A stretch of DNA of 64,000 nucleotides from Anderseniella sp. Alg231-50 (lineage in GTDB: Bacteria > Pseudomonadota > Alphaproteobacteria > Rhizobiales > Aestuariivirgaceae), in NCBI RefSeq assembly GCF_900149695.1, contig NZ_LT703003.1, positions 1,550,001 through 1,614,000 of the forward strand, in the 5' to 3' direction. Of this stretch, positions 52,545 to 64,000 are shown in pieces. A program made the position numbers and the translations under genes. The notes under the pieces are model-generated. The model had not been told where the DNA came from, did not search any database, and saw nothing but the letters and a program-made list of their open reading frames with translations. Positions within the stretch are counted from its first letter, which is position 1. Every line of letters begins with the position of its first letter.

Positions 52545-54812
52545 ATGGTACTTCCAGTCCAGGGCCCGCGAGTTTTGCTCAGACGCATGCGCGAGGTCAT
52601 GGCACGACCGGAAGCTGCGCAGGCAAGACTCGACAAGATCGTTTCGCTCATCGCGGCCAATATGGTGGCCGAGGTATGCTCGATCTATGTCATACGCCCG
52701 GGTAACAATGATCTGGAACTGTTTGCGTCCGAAGGCCTGAAGTCCAGCGCGGTTCACAAATCCACACTGCTTGCCGGTGAAGGCCTGGTGGGCTTCATTG
52801 CGCACCAGGCAGAACCGCTGTCATTGTCCGATGCCCAGGCCCATCCGGCCTTCAAATACCTGCCCGAGACAGGCGAGGAAATTTATTCCTCGTTCCTTGG
52901 TGTGCCGATCATGCGCCATGGCGTCGTTTCCGGTGTTCTGGTTGTACAGAACCAGGTCAAGCGCAGTTATACCGAAGAGGAAGAAGAAGCGCTGCAGACC
53001 GTCGCCATGGTGCTGGCGGAAGTCATAGCCACGCCCGATGTGCAATCCGAACTTGAAGCGGCTGACAACGGTGCGCACCTGACGGGTTCCTATCACATCA
53101 CTGGTGAGGGTCTGGTTGACGGGGTAGCACTGGGGCATGTGGTGCTGCATGAGCCGCGGGTGATTGTGACCCGGTTTATTGCCGAAGACATCGAAGCAGA
53201 ACGCGGCAGGCTTGATGTCGCGATAGACCAGTTGCAGGCACAGGTCGATCAGCTTGCAGACCGGCGGCCCGGCCAGTTCAGCAGTGACTTCGAGGACGTG
53301 CTTGAAACGGTGCGGATGTTCGCCCGTGACCGGGGCTGGCTGCGCAAACTGCGTGAAGCGGTTGCCACGGGCCTGACCGCGGAAGCAGCGGTTGAACGGG
53401 TGCAATCAGATACGCGCGCGCGCATGGCGCGGCAGTCCGATCCGTACCTGCGCGAACGCCTGCACGACCTGGATGATATTGCCAACCGGCTGCTGCGCAT
53501 TCTGACAGGTGCTGAAGAAAAAGCCTCGCGTACCGAATTGCCCAAAGATTCCATCATTGTTGCGCGGACCATGGGCCCGGCGGAACTGCTTGACTATGAC
53601 CCGTCCAGGTTGCGCGGCCTGGTGCTGGAAGTTGCCGGCTCAACCTCTCACGTGGCGATCGTGGCGCGGGCCCTGGGGGTGACCACTGTCGGGTCGGCGA
53701 GATCGGTGTCGGACCTGGCTGAAGACGGCCAGGAAATCATCATCGATGGCGGGTCGGGTGACGTGCACGTGCGCCCATCGCAGGACGTGCAGCAGGTTTA
53801 CACCGAAAAGGTCCGGCTGTATGCGAAACGCCAGGCACAATACGCAAAGATGCGCGACATACCGGCTGTTACTCTGGATGGACGTCATATTGACCTGTCG
53901 ATCAATGCCGGCCTGATTGTGGACCTGCCGCATCTGGAGGCCGCAGGTGCGCAGGGTATCGGCCTGTTTCGCACCGAACTGCAGTTCATGCTGGCGCGGC
54001 GCTTCCCGAGATTTGGCGAACAGAAACGCTTCTATGAGAGCATTCTGGAAGGCGCCGGCGACAGGCCGGTTGTGTTTCGCACCCTTGATATCGGGTCAGA
54101 CAAGGTGCTGCCTTATCTGACATCGGTAAAGGAAGAGAATCCAGCGATCGGATGGCGGGCCATTCGCATGGCTCTCGACCGGCCGGCCCTTCTGAGATTG
54201 CAGTTGCGCGCCTTGTTGTCAGCCGCGGCAGGCAAGGTGCTGCGGGTCATGTTCCCGATGATCTCGGAAACATCGGAAATGGTGCGTGCCCGTGAACTGG
54301 TGGACCTGGAATGCCGGTTTCTTGCAGATCGCGGGTATGAGCTGCCCAGCGAGATCAAGATTGGTGCGATGATCGAAGTGCCGGCGCTCGTCTGGCAGCT
54401 TGATCAGTTGTTGCCGCACACGGATTTTGTCTCGATCGGATCCAATGACCTGATGCAGTTCATGTTTGCCGCCGATCGTCAGCACCCCAAGCTTGCCGGG
54501 CGCTATGATGTTTTGTCGCCGGCGGCTCTCAGGGTCATGGATACCATTCGCGAAAGTTGCGAACGCCATTCCACGGCGCTGACCTTGTGCGGCGAAATGG
54601 CGGGCAGTTCGCTTGAGGCCATGGCGCTGATTGCGCTGGGGTTCCGGTCGATTTCGATGGCGCCGACTTCGATTGGGCCGGTGAAGCAGATGCTCCTGAA
54701 ACTCGATTCGGTGAAAGCAGGGGCCTTCCTGCGCGATCATTTCGAAAGTGAAGCGCCATCGCTGCGTGAACCGCTTGTGGGCTTTGCACGGCAGCACAGA
54801 ATACCGCTTTAG
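52545..54812 (+). CDS. ptsP: PTS-Ntr enzyme I (PtsP) with GAF domain
   Basis: First phosphotransferase of the nitrogen-related PTS, passing phosphate from PEP to NPr. The 755-residue protein has an N-terminal GAF domain (about 20-160), then the PEP-utiliser N-terminal region, the phospho-His domain with GSTSHVAIVARALGVTTVG, and the C-terminal PEP-binding barrel with FRTELQFMLARRFPRFGEQK, RMALDRPALLRLQLRAL and TLCGEMAGSSLEAMALIALG. GAF ligands such as glutamine are known to regulate PtsP in related bacteria. The ATG at 52545 gives normal length. The PTS-Ntr partners ptsN and ptsO are not in the window. Confidence 0.96.
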   Translation: MVLPVQGPRVLLRRMREVMARPEAAQARLDKIVSLIAANMVAEVCSIYVIRPGNNDLELFASEGLKSSAVHKSTLLAGEGLVGFIAHQAEPLSLSDAQAHPAFKYLPETGEEIYSSFLGVPIMRHGVVSGVLVVQNQVKRSYTEEEEEALQTVAMVLAEVIATPDVQSELEAADNGAHLTGSYHITGEGLVDGVALGHVVLHEPRVIVTRFIAEDIEAERGRLDVAIDQLQAQVDQLADRRPGQFSSDFEDVLETVRMFARDRGWLRKLREAVATGLTAEAAVERVQSDTRARMARQSDPYLRERLHDLDDIANRLLRILTGAEEKASRTELPKDSIIVARTMGPAELLDYDPSRLRGLVLEVAGSTSHVAIVARALGVTTVGSARSVSDLAEDGQEIIIDGGSGDVHVRPSQDVQQVYTEKVRLYAKRQAQYAKMRDIPAVTLDGRHIDLSINAGLIVDLPHLEAAGAQGIGLFRTELQFMLARRFPRFGEQKRFYESILEGAGDRPVVFRTLDIGSDKVLPYLTSVKEENPAIGWRAIRMALDRPALLRLQLRALLSAAAGKVLRVMFPMISETSEMVRARELVDLECRFLADRGYELPSEIKIGAMIEVPALVWQLDQLLPHTDFVSIGSNDLMQFMFAADRQHPKLAGRYDVLSPAALRVMDTIRESCERHSTALTLCGEMAGSSLEAMALIALGFRSISMAPTSIGPVKQMLLKLDSVKAGAFLRDHFESEAPSLREPLVGFARQHRIPL

Positions 54813-55062
54813 CGTGAGAACCGGCTTCCTGTGAGTTAAAATTGCCGGGCGGTTGTCAGAAATTTGCTCAAAGTATCGTGGCGTTCACGAATTGCTAACC
54901 CTGTTTGTTCATTCTGGGTATCGAATAGTCATTAGCTTCGAACGGATTTTGTGTCGGGGCTAGAGTGTTCCGGATGTCAGTATGAGTTGCTTTGACCTTT
55001 GTGCCTTCACGAAGGTCGCGCACGCTGCACACAGGCGCCGGATCAAGCAGGAGTACCCGGCG

Positions 55063-56199
55063 ATGAACCAGCATACGCACGGCAACTTTGATCATAGTTT
55101 CCAGAGCTACCGGACCAAGCCGGACGGTTCCGAAGATCCCGCAGGCGAGGCAGGCTGGTTTTTGCAGCGCGAGCGTGAACGCCGCAAGGTCAGTCTCCGT
55201 GATGTGGCTCGCGCAATAAGAGTACATCCCATCCATCTCGACGCCATCGAGCGTGGTGACCTGACCCGCATGCCGCATCGCTCCGATGCCATTGGCATGG
55301 TGGGTGCTTATGCCGAGTTTCTGGGTTTCGATCCACAACCGATGATGATGCATTATGCCCAGCTGTTGCCGAGATCGAGTGCGCCAAGGCCACAAGGATC
55401 ACGCAAGCCGGAGCCGCTCGGCAGCGCCCGTATCATAGATTTTCCATTGAGCCGCCGCCTTAAGGAAATCGCCGGCGGTGGGGGCGGTGTCGTTGCCTCC
55501 GTGCTGGCGGCGGTCGTGCTGTTCGGTGGTGTGAGTTACGCGCTGCTGCCCGGCGACGGGTCCGATTCCAGCCAGACCGTTGCAGAGGCTCCGATTGCCG
55601 GGTCTGGCGATACAACCAGCAACAGTACAGGCAGCAAGAACGAAGTGGCAGCCGATGTGAGCAAAGCGGAACAATCGCTCAGCGATGCGCCTGCTCCAGC
55701 GTCCAAAACCGCAGAGGCGATTGATCCGGCAACCGATCCGATCGGCGCGCTGCTTGCGGCGGAGGCCGACCGCGCGGCTGACAGCCTGGGTGGTCTCGAC
55801 AAGTTGATCGCGAACAATGGTCAGATAGAAACCGTCGCCGACAATATGACAACGGCAACCACCACGCCCGTCAAGTCTGTCGACAAACCTGTGACACGGG
55901 ACGGCAAGGGCCGCATCTTCGGTGCCGACAACACCGACGCCCGGTTGGTGCTTAGTGCATCTGAACGGGTCTGGGTGCGCATTGAGGACGGCAAGGGCAA
56001 GACCATTCTTGTCGACACCCTGAACCCTGGCGATCGTTTCAAGGTGCCCAATCAGGAAGGCCTTGTGGTGATTGCTCGCGACGGCGGTTTGCTGGCCTTC
56101 GAGATCGACGGAAAGCCCGGCGGAACCCTCGGCAATCCGGGTGAGGTTCTTGTCAACCGCACGCTCGACATCAACAAATTGCTCAACCGCGGCAGCTGA
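55063..56199 (+). CDS. RodZ-like helix-turn-helix membrane protein
   Basis: A 378-residue bitopic membrane protein. An N-terminal HTH_25 domain (about 32-100) contains LRDVARAIRVHPIHLDAIER and AIGMVGAYAEFLGFDP. One transmembrane helix (VVASVLAAVVLFGGVSYALL) lies near 145-165. A Ser/Thr/Ala/Asp-rich periplasmic linker follows, and a C-terminal DUF4115 beta domain begins ARLVLSASERVWVRIEDGKG. This is the layout of RodZ, which links MreB to the cell-wall elongation machinery. ATG 55063 with AGGAG about ten bases upstream is preferred. ispG, which often follows rodZ-like genes, is absent here. Confidence 0.88.
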   Translation: MNQHTHGNFDHSFQSYRTKPDGSEDPAGEAGWFLQRERERRKVSLRDVARAIRVHPIHLDAIERGDLTRMPHRSDAIGMVGAYAEFLGFDPQPMMMHYAQLLPRSSAPRPQGSRKPEPLGSARIIDFPLSRRLKEIAGGGGGVVASVLAAVVLFGGVSYALLPGDGSDSSQTVAEAPIAGSGDTTSNSTGSKNEVAADVSKAEQSLSDAPAPASKTAEAIDPATDPIGALLAAEADRAADSLGGLDKLIANNGQIETVADNMTTATTTPVKSVDKPVTRDGKGRIFGADNTDARLVLSASERVWVRIEDGKGKTILVDTLNPGDRFKVPNQEGLVVIARDGGLLAFEIDGKPGGTLGNPGEVLVNRTLDINKLLNRGS

Positions 56200-56363
56200 T
56201 ACTCCCGCTCCGGACCTGAATGATGCAACCAGGCCCGCATTGCCCGGTTGCATCGTCATGCTGTTGTCCCCCTGTCGAAGGGTGCTGCAGATGATAAAAC
56301 TGCCTATACTTTTGCTCATGCTGCTGTAGAAGTAGGTCAGGTTCCACAAGCAATACTGCCATT

Positions 56364-57446
56364 ATGTCGCTTTCCGATAGTCCGCAAATAGATAAGATCC
56401 TGCAACGCTTCGACGCTATCGAGGCGGAGCTTGGTTCGGGCGTTGTCGGGGACGATTTCGTGCGGCTGTCCAAGGAATATGCCGAACTTGAAGCAACGGT
56501 TTCAGTCATCCGTTCCTTGCGTTCCACCGTCGAAGAACTGTCCGGCGTGGAAGAAATGATGCGCTCCGGCGATGCTGAAATGGAAGAGTTGGCGCGGGCT
56601 GAGCATGACGGCCTGAAGCAAAGCCTGGAAACGCTTGAGCACGACCTGCGGCTGCAGTTGCTGCCTAAAGATGCAGCAGATCAAAGAGATGTCATACTTG
56701 AAATACGGGCAGGCACCGGTGGTGATGAAGCGGCGCTGTTTGTCGGCGACCTGTTCCGCATGTACCAGCGCCATGCCAGCCTGCACGGCTGGAAGGTCGA
56801 GATAATGTCAGCAAGCGAGGCAGAACACGGCGGCTACAAGGAAATCATAGCCAGTATTTCCGGCGCCGGTGTTTATGCCAAACTCAAATTCGAATCCGGG
56901 GTGCACCGTGTGCAAAGGGTGCCTGAAACCGAAGCGCAGGGCCGGATACATACCTCGGCTGCAACGGTTGCGGTTTTACCGGAAGCCGAAGAGGTCGATG
57001 TCGAAGTTCGAAATGAAGATATACGCATCGATACAATGCGTGCATCAGGTGCCGGAGGGCAGCATGTCAACACGACTGATTCCGCAGTTCGTATAACTCA
57101 TGTTCCCAGTGGCATCGTGGTGGTCCGGGCAGAAAAGAGCCAACATCAGAACCGGGCCAGCGCCATGAAGGAATTGCTGGCGCGGCTTTACGACATGGAA
57201 AGAACCAGGGTCGACCAGGAGCGCTCCGACGCCCGCAAAGGCCAGGTTGGGTCCGGTGACCGCTCCGAGCGCATCCGCACCTACAACTATCCGCAAGGCC
57301 GGGTGAGCGACCATCGTATCAACCTTACGCTGTACAAGCTCGACACCATAATTGCCGGTGAAGGGCTCGACGAAATCATCGACGCCCTTGTGGCTGATCA
57401 TCAGGCTACGCTTCTGGCAGCTGATGGCGATGAATATGCCGCGTAA
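56364..57446 (+). CDS. prfA: Peptide chain release factor 1
   Basis: Recognises UAA and UAG and triggers peptide release. The 360-residue protein shows the PXT-region equivalent in the anticodon-like domain and the catalytic GGQ in [80 protein letters not shown] are diagnostic of RF1. The glutamine of GGQ is methylated by PrmC, encoded immediately downstream with an overlap of 23 bases. Confidence 0.97.
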   Translation: MSLSDSPQIDKILQRFDAIEAELGSGVVGDDFVRLSKEYAELEATVSVIRSLRSTVEELSGVEEMMRSGDAEMEELARAEHDGLKQSLETLEHDLRLQLLPKDAADQRDVILEIRAGTGGDEAALFVGDLFRMYQRHASLHGWKVEIMSASEAEHGGYKEIIASISGAGVYAKLKFESGVHRVQRVPETEAQGRIHTSAATVAVLPEAEEVDVEVRNEDIRIDTMRASGAGGQHVNTTDSAVRITHVPSGIVVVRAEKSQHQNRASAMKELLARLYDMERTRVDQERSDARKGQVGSGDRSERIRTYNYPQGRVSDHRINLTLYKLDTIIAGEGLDEIIDALVADHQATLLAADGDEYAA

Positions 57447-58305
57447 GGTTGCGGAGTTGCATCGCGCCATTGCCGCCAGATTGAAGGCTGCGGGTATCGA
57501 TACAGCCATGCTCGACGGGCGGTTGATTATTTGCCACGTGACAGGTTTGAGTGATGTGGACCTGATTGCCAGACCGCAAACGCCTGTGTGTGACGAACAT
57601 GTCCTTGTGATTGAAGAGATGATCGATCGCCGCCAGGCGGGCGAACCGGTGTCGCGGCTGATCGGATGCAAGCAGTTTTTCGGGCGTGGATTCTCGGTTG
57701 CACCGGCGACACTTGATCCGCGGCCGGACACCGAGGTTCTGGTGGAGACCGGTGTGCGGCTGCTGCGGGGGTTGCGCGGCGATCGGCCGGCACGGGTGCT
57801 CGATATCGGCACCGGCACCGGTGCCATAGTCATTTCGCTGCTGGCAGAGGTTGTGTCTGCAAGCGGAGTTGCCACGGACATTTCGGATGAGGCGCTCGGG
57901 GTTTGCCGCAGCAATGCCATTGCGCTGGGAGTTGATGACCGCCTTGAAACTGTTTGTACCAACTGGGCAGACGGTGTCACCGGCAAGTTTGACCTGGTGG
58001 TTGCGAATCCGCCCTATATTGCCAGCGGCGAGATCGCCGGCCTTGAAGCAAATGTCCGCAACTATGATCCCGGCCTGGCTCTGGACGGGGGGACGGATGG
58101 ACTGGATGCCTATCGGGCGATTTTTTCAGATGCTGCCGGACTGATGCGAACTGACGGCCATATGCTGGTTGAATTTGGCCAGGGCCAGCACGAAGCGGTT
58201 GTGCAGATTGCGGCGCGCGATGGGCTTGTGCTGGCAGACGGCAGTGCGGGTCTCATAAGAGATCTGGCCAGTATAATCCGGTGTGCGGTTTTCAAAGTTT
58301 GTTGA
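57424..58305 (+). CDS. prmC: Release factor glutamine N5-methyltransferase
   Basis: Methylates the GGQ glutamine of release factors. The 293-residue protein contains an N-terminal helical RF-binding domain ([20 protein letters not shown]), a YIASGEI region after the catalytic NPPY in [16 protein letters not shown], and SAM motif [39 protein letters not shown] is a family signature. Of three in-frame ATGs (57424, 57430, 57436) I use the first; all lie inside the 3' end of prfA, so the pair is translationally coupled. Confidence 0.93.
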   Translation: MAMNMPRKVAELHRAIAARLKAAGIDTAMLDGRLIICHVTGLSDVDLIARPQTPVCDEHVLVIEEMIDRRQAGEPVSRLIGCKQFFGRGFSVAPATLDPRPDTEVLVETGVRLLRGLRGDRPARVLDIGTGTGAIVISLLAEVVSASGVATDISDEALGVCRSNAIALGVDDRLETVCTNWADGVTGKFDLVVANPPYIASGEIAGLEANVRNYDPGLALDGGTDGLDAYRAIFSDAAGLMRTDGHMLVEFGQGQHEAVVQIAARDGLVLADGSAGLIRDLASIIRCAVFKVC

Positions 58306-58676
58306 TTCAATTTGCCATATGAAAAAAACTACTTGGAAACACGGGCACAAGCGGCTATTTTCAATTCCAGCGAAGTCATGTGGCGCGGCGATGTGGTATC
58401 ACATTGAGCGCAGGACTTCTTGGAGCGAATGATCGCTGGCGCGGGCAGATATGCGCCGATCTTGTCAAGGCACCTTAAAACCATACTGATATCCAGAGCA
58501 TTGAGGCTTGGAAGGTGGCATTTGCGGATTGTTGGCGGGCAGGGCGTCCGGGGCTTAAATATCGCAGGGGTTATGCAAGGCATATTTGCTTTGAAAGCTA
58601 TTTCTTGAAAGTTTTCCTGTGCCCGAAAGGGCTGGCAGGCTGGGTTTGTTGTAAATTTTGCAGGTGACATTACGGA
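58306..58676. other. Intergenic region between prmC and the DUF4167 gene
   Basis: About 370 bp, AT-richer than the flanks. A minus-strand frame of 122 codons crosses it (58329-58697) but overlaps the start of the next gene and shows no family pattern, so I do not annotate it. The promoter of the DUF4167 gene must lie here or upstream. GGTGACATTACGG precedes its ATG but gives only a weak ribosome site. Confidence 0.35.
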
Positions 58677-59477
58677 ATGAGACAAGGACAACAGCACAAT
58701 AAGAACAGGTCACGCGGACGTGGCGGCGGCGGAAATCGTGGCGGCGGCGGTGGCGGGCGCCAGTCCAACCCGCTTAATCGCGTGTTTGAAAGCAATGGCC
58801 CGGACGTGAAAGTTCGCGGCAATGCCCAGACAATTGCCGACAAATACCTGCAGCTGGCCCGTGATGCGGTGTCGTCCGGTGAAAACGTAAACGCGGAAAA
58901 CTATTTCCAGCATGCAGAACACTACCTGCGGATCGTGGCAGCGGCCCAGGCGTTCAATCAGCAAAACCAACAGGCTCAGCAGGCTCAACAAGCCCAGCAG
59001 CGCCGTGATGACGGTGACGGCGAAGCTGAAACAGCTTCCGCCAATGACGGTGAAGCGGACGGCAAGCAAGCAACTGCAAGCGAAGACGGCGGGCAGGATA
59101 ACAGCGGCCGGAATAGCAACCGCAGAAGCAATCGCGGGCAACGCGGCAATGGCCGTCAGCGCCCTGCTGCAGATGCTGAAACTGCCGCAAATCGCAGTGA
59201 AGAGGCACAGCCTGCTTCGTCGTCGGAAGGTGACGAAAACTGGCAGGCACAGGCGCCTGACTTCCTGCGCCGTGAGACGGGAGATCGTGACGGCAATGCC
59301 GGCAGCGATGGCGACGATGCGCCTGTCGAGGCCAAGCCGAAACGCCAGCCCCGCGCACGCAAGGCAAAACCGGCTGATGCGGCAGACGATGCAGGCTCAT
59401 CCGGCGACGAAGCATCTGCGGCATCTGCGGAAGCATCGGCTCAGGATGAAGCGGCTGAGGATATCAGTGCCGCCTAG
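58677..59477 (+). CDS. DUF4167 RNA-binding-like protein
   Basis: A 266-residue protein conserved in alphaproteobacteria. The N-terminus is an Arg/Gly-rich RGG-like stretch (about 9-28), followed by the conserved DUF4167 domain: NPLNRVFESNGPDVKVRGNA, IADKYLQLARDAVSSGENVN and AENYFQHAEHYLRIVAAAQA. The remaining 150 residues are low complexity, rich in Gln, Ala, Asp, Glu and Arg, and probably disordered. RGG and disorder suggest RNA binding or condensate formation, which is inferred. It lies between prmC and clpB in most Hyphomicrobiales. Confidence 0.9.
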   Translation: MRQGQQHNKNRSRGRGGGGNRGGGGGGRQSNPLNRVFESNGPDVKVRGNAQTIADKYLQLARDAVSSGENVNAENYFQHAEHYLRIVAAAQAFNQQNQQAQQAQQAQQRRDDGDGEAETASANDGEADGKQATASEDGGQDNSGRNSNRRSNRGQRGNGRQRPAADAETAANRSEEAQPASSSEGDENWQAQAPDFLRRETGDRDGNAGSDGDDAPVEAKPKRQPRARKAKPADAADDAGSSGDEASAASAEASAQDEAAEDISAA

Positions 59478-59520
59478 GCGGCCTGACCTTTTCAGCCGCG
59501 CGCCGAAAGCGCCTTGTTGC

Positions 59521-60294
59521 CTATTCGACAGTGACCTCATGACCGGTTTCCAGAACGTGGTCCGCTGATGCGCTGACATAAATCCCGCAGTCATCGTGCT
59601 GGAAGGCGGACATCAAGGTGCGTGGCAGGTTCATGTCGCGCTCGGCTGTTTGCGGATTTACACTTGTGGCAGCACACCGTTGAATGCGTTCAGCGACCCG
59701 GAATACCGGTGCTCCATCTATCTGTAGTGTCTTGCCCAGCCAGCTGAATTCTTCCCACGGTTGTGCGCCGTCTATGTGAATGTTGGCGCGAAACCGCAAT
59801 GGATCCAGTGGCTTTCCTACCACGCGTTCGATTTCTCTCACACTTGCCAGGTTGAGGATCGAGATGAATTTTGCCGGCACATCGGTGAAATGGTGACCAT
59901 CGGCATGCACAACGCGCGGACTGCCGCGCAGTTCGTCCTTCATGTAGGCGGCCATGAACTGCTCAATGATCTGTCGCCCGACCGGCGTTGACAGGTCACC
60001 GCGCGCAACCTGCTTGCCGCCGCGGTTTATGGTGAAAACCGGGTTGCCGCCGGATACATCCATATTGGTTTCAAGGCCGGCAATCTTCTCATGACTCATC
60101 AACTGGGTGAACGCAATTTTGGGCAGGTACGCCGGTGCGGCCACATCGAATTTCCTCGCGCCGGCTTCGATTGCCCAACTTCGGTCAAATGGAAAAGTTT
60201 CTCCGGCACTGACCTGAATTGACTCATGGGTCTGAACCGTCATGCCCTTCACGGGATAGGTGTTCAGTGCGCAGATGGTAATCATGCTGGCCAT
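59521..60294 (-). CDS. MOSC domain-containing protein
   Basis: A 257-residue protein with an N-terminal MOSC_N beta-barrel (ITICALNTYPVKGMTVQTHE, then FDRSWAIEAG) and a C-terminal MOSC domain. The conserved cysteine is in RCAATSVNPQTAERD, which binds sulfur or the molybdenum cofactor in relatives such as YcbX, YiiM and mARC. RFRANIHIDGAQPWEEFSW is also a family block. It may reduce N-hydroxylated compounds with a Moco, or carry sulfur; the choice is not decided by sequence. It is convergent with the DUF4167 gene and divergent from clpB. Confidence 0.88.
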   Translation of the reverse strand: MASMITICALNTYPVKGMTVQTHESIQVSAGETFPFDRSWAIEAGARKFDVAAPAYLPKIAFTQLMSHEKIAGLETNMDVSGGNPVFTINRGGKQVARGDLSTPVGRQIIEQFMAAYMKDELRGSPRVVHADGHHFTDVPAKFISILNLASVREIERVVGKPLDPLRFRANIHIDGAQPWEEFSWLGKTLQIDGAPVFRVAERIQRCAATSVNPQTAERDMNLPRTLMSAFQHDDCGIYVSASADHVLETGHEVTVE

Positions 60295-60311
60295 ATTTGG
60301 GCTGCCCGAAT

Positions 60312-60342
60312 CTTGTTATGGAAAAAACGATCACTATATCTG
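60312..60342 (+). promoter_or_regulatory. Candidate heat-shock (sigma-32) promoter of clpB
   Basis: CTTG, a 17-base spacer, then ACTATATCTG closely matches the alphaproteobacterial heat-shock promoter consensus CTTG-N17-18-CYTATNTNNG; only the first base of the downstream element differs. It lies 181 bp upstream of the clpB ATG, in the right orientation and in the divergent gap to the MOSC gene. The predicted 5' leader would be about 170 bases. Confidence 0.7.
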
Positions 60343-60522
60343 GCAGGAAGCATCCTGTTTGACCAGTGGTTCATGAATGTTGGCTGATAGCGGCATCCTT
60401 CACTGGCCGGGCGGGAAACAACAAAAAGGTAGGGCTCACCGCCCTGAATCCAGAACCGGATATCCAGATTTCAGCGCTGCAATTGCGGGTTGTGCAACCG
60501 GATATGCCAGAAGGAGGTTGTA

Positions 60523-63177
<2,655 letters not shown>

Positions 63178-63192
63178 CAAACCTGCACATCC

Positions 63193-63225
63193 GGTACGCG
63201 ACGCCTGACTTTGGCGTCGCGTACC
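63193..63225 (+). terminator. Long perfect hairpin downstream of clpB
   Basis: A 13-bp perfect stem, GGTACGCGACGCC / GGCGTCGCGTACC, with a 7-base loop starts 16 bp after the clpB stop. There is no adjacent T-run, though TTTT occurs eight bases on. It may end or protect clpB mRNA. Confidence 0.6.
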
Positions 63226-63295
63226 AAACGGGTTTTGACGCGATCAATGCCGGTATCTGCTTTTTCCAGACTTGCAATGACGCTACCATGCGTGA

Positions 63296-63928
63296 ATGAA
63301 CTATTCTCTCAACGCTGGTCTGCGTGAAGCCATCATTCAAAATCTTGCAATGCACGACCGGGTTACCGTTACCGACGGATCCCTGCGCAAGGCTGCTGTG
63401 GCCGTGGTAATCAGTGCCGCGTCGCAAGATGCGCCAAGCGACGTCGTGGTGACGCTGAGGGCAAGCAGGCTGAACCGGCATGGCGGCCAGTATGCGCTGC
63501 CGGGCGGGCGGCTTGACGAAGGTGAAAACGTTATCGACGCGGCCCTGCGCGAAACCCACGAGGAAGTTGGGCTCCTGCTTGAAAAGACGTCGGTCCTGGG
63601 GTTGCTGGACGATATGGTGACCCGCTCCGGCTTCGTCATCACGCCGGTGGTGGCGTGGGCGGGGTCCGGTCCCGGTTTCAAACCGGATCCTGGTGAAGTG
63701 GCGCAACTTTATCGGGTTCCGCTGCAAGAGCTGGACGTTTCGACAATTCCTGAAATGGTTCCTGACAAGACCGGCGGCAAGCCGGTCATGTCGGCGGTGT
63801 TTCCAACTATAGGACACCGCATGTATGCGCCAACCGCAGCGCTTTTGTACCAGTTTCGCGAAGTCTGCCTGCATGGCCGGTCAACCCGGGTCGGTGATCT
63901 TGGACAACCTGAATTTACGCGGAGTTGA
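63296..63928 (+). CDS. CoA pyrophosphohydrolase-type Nudix protein
   Basis: A 210-residue Nudix hydrolase. The Nudix box GGRLDEGENVIDAALRETHE and EVGL is at about 70-92. Just ahead lies SRLNRHGGQYALPGG, the L-x-x-H-x-G-Q-x-x-[FL]-P-G-G NuCoA motif of enzymes that cleave CoA and acyl-CoA to phosphopantetheine and ADP. In E. coli NudL and yeast Pcd1 this trims CoA or its oxidised form. It follows clpB with 118 bp and a hairpin between. The next gene begins four bases after its stop, so the two form an operon. Confidence 0.9.
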   Translation: MNYSLNAGLREAIIQNLAMHDRVTVTDGSLRKAAVAVVISAASQDAPSDVVVTLRASRLNRHGGQYALPGGRLDEGENVIDAALRETHEEVGLLLEKTSVLGLLDDMVTRSGFVITPVVAWAGSGPGFKPDPGEVAQLYRVPLQELDVSTIPEMVPDKTGGKPVMSAVFPTIGHRMYAPTAALLYQFREVCLHGRSTRVGDLGQPEFTRS

Positions 63929-63932
63929 GAAC

Positions 63933-64000
63933 ATGGTCCTGGAGATGAAGAAACAGCTTGTTGCGCCGATGCTGGCAATGCTTGCGCTGGGCCTGATCGC
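63933..64000 (+). CDS. Start of an exported protein (3' end beyond window)
   Basis: Only the first 22 codons are inside the window: MVLEMKKQLVAPMLAMLALG then LI. This looks like a Sec signal peptide, with a positive start and a hydrophobic core. GGAG lies nine bases upstream of ATG 63933. An ATG at 63945 is an alternative start. It follows the Nudix gene by four bases. Its family cannot be judged. Confidence 0.55.
   Translation, partial: MVLEMKKQLVAPMLAMLALGLI

Noticed and set aside
58329-58697. 122-codon minus-strand frame between prmC and the DUF4167 gene, with a C-x-x-C near its end
   Set aside because: Overlaps the start of the DUF4167 gene, lacks a ribosome site, and shows no family resemblance; the two cysteines alone are not evidence.

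Overview
The window is a stretch of chromosome from an alphaproteobacterium, most likely a member of the Hyphomicrobiales (Rhizobiales) or a close relative, and probably marine or free-living. This is inferred from gene content: runs typical of that order (dnaJ-like/cobS/cobT near rpmB; aroK-aroB-CNNM opposite xerD-accA; secA opposite a parvulin then argJ-mutT; comF-grxC-nitrilase-DUF1178; ubiG, lysC, ptsP, prfA, prmC, DUF4167, clpB), aerobic cobaltochelatase subunits, a SUV3-like helicase next to an S4 protein, FdxA and CarD, and two TRAP transporters. The sequence is moderately GC-rich. There is no rRNA, CRISPR array, prophage or autonomous insertion sequence.

Layout. 1-13.2 kb is an accessory catabolic region. 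A first TRAP system (dctP-dctQ-dctM, minus strand, dctM cut by the window edge) diverges from a four-gene operon whose genes overlap by ATGA: FadR-type GntR regulator, 6-phosphogluconate dehydrogenase, gluconokinase, and a beta-hydroxyacid dehydrogenase. Two perfect 13-bp palindromes in the divergent intergenic region look like the regulator's operators. A second minus-strand operon follows: dctP, dctQ, a 266-bp MITE-like element, dctM, amidase, a 65-aa membrane protein and a D-2-hydroxyacid dehydrogenase. 13.0-16 kb holds a DUF1127-like microprotein, a 2OG-Fe(II) oxygenase, tRNA-Arg(CCT), carD, fdxA and an S4 protein; 16-27.6 kb holds the SUV3-like helicase, a DUF3108 protein, rpmB, an acyltransferase, a PPOX-family protein, a phytase-like protein, cobT, cobS, a DnaJ-like protein, a second MITE-like element and bolA.

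27.6-33.1 kb carries CNNM/CorC, aroB, aroK, a 46-aa membrane protein, xerD and accA. 33.2-38 kb is a cell-envelope cluster: two tandem YafK-type L,D-transpeptidase-fold proteins, an SLC13 permease and a Tat-exported L,D-transpeptidase. 37.9-44.4 kb has secA, a periplasmic parvulin, argJ, mutT and a 45-aa membrane peptide. A two-gene glycosyltransferase-like cassette (44.5-46.4 kb) interrupts the housekeeping order; its upstream gene resembles STELLO/reversibly glycosylated polypeptide proteins. 46.7-64 kb returns to core genes, ending with clpB behind a good alphaproteobacterial heat-shock promoter match, a CoA-type Nudix hydrolase and the start of an exported protein.

No wholly new multi-gene system is evident. 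The parts most worth a second look are the sugar-acid TRAP/6PGDH module with its paired operators, two unrelated MITE-like elements of almost equal size, the STELLO-like cassette and the cluster of three YkuD-fold proteins.
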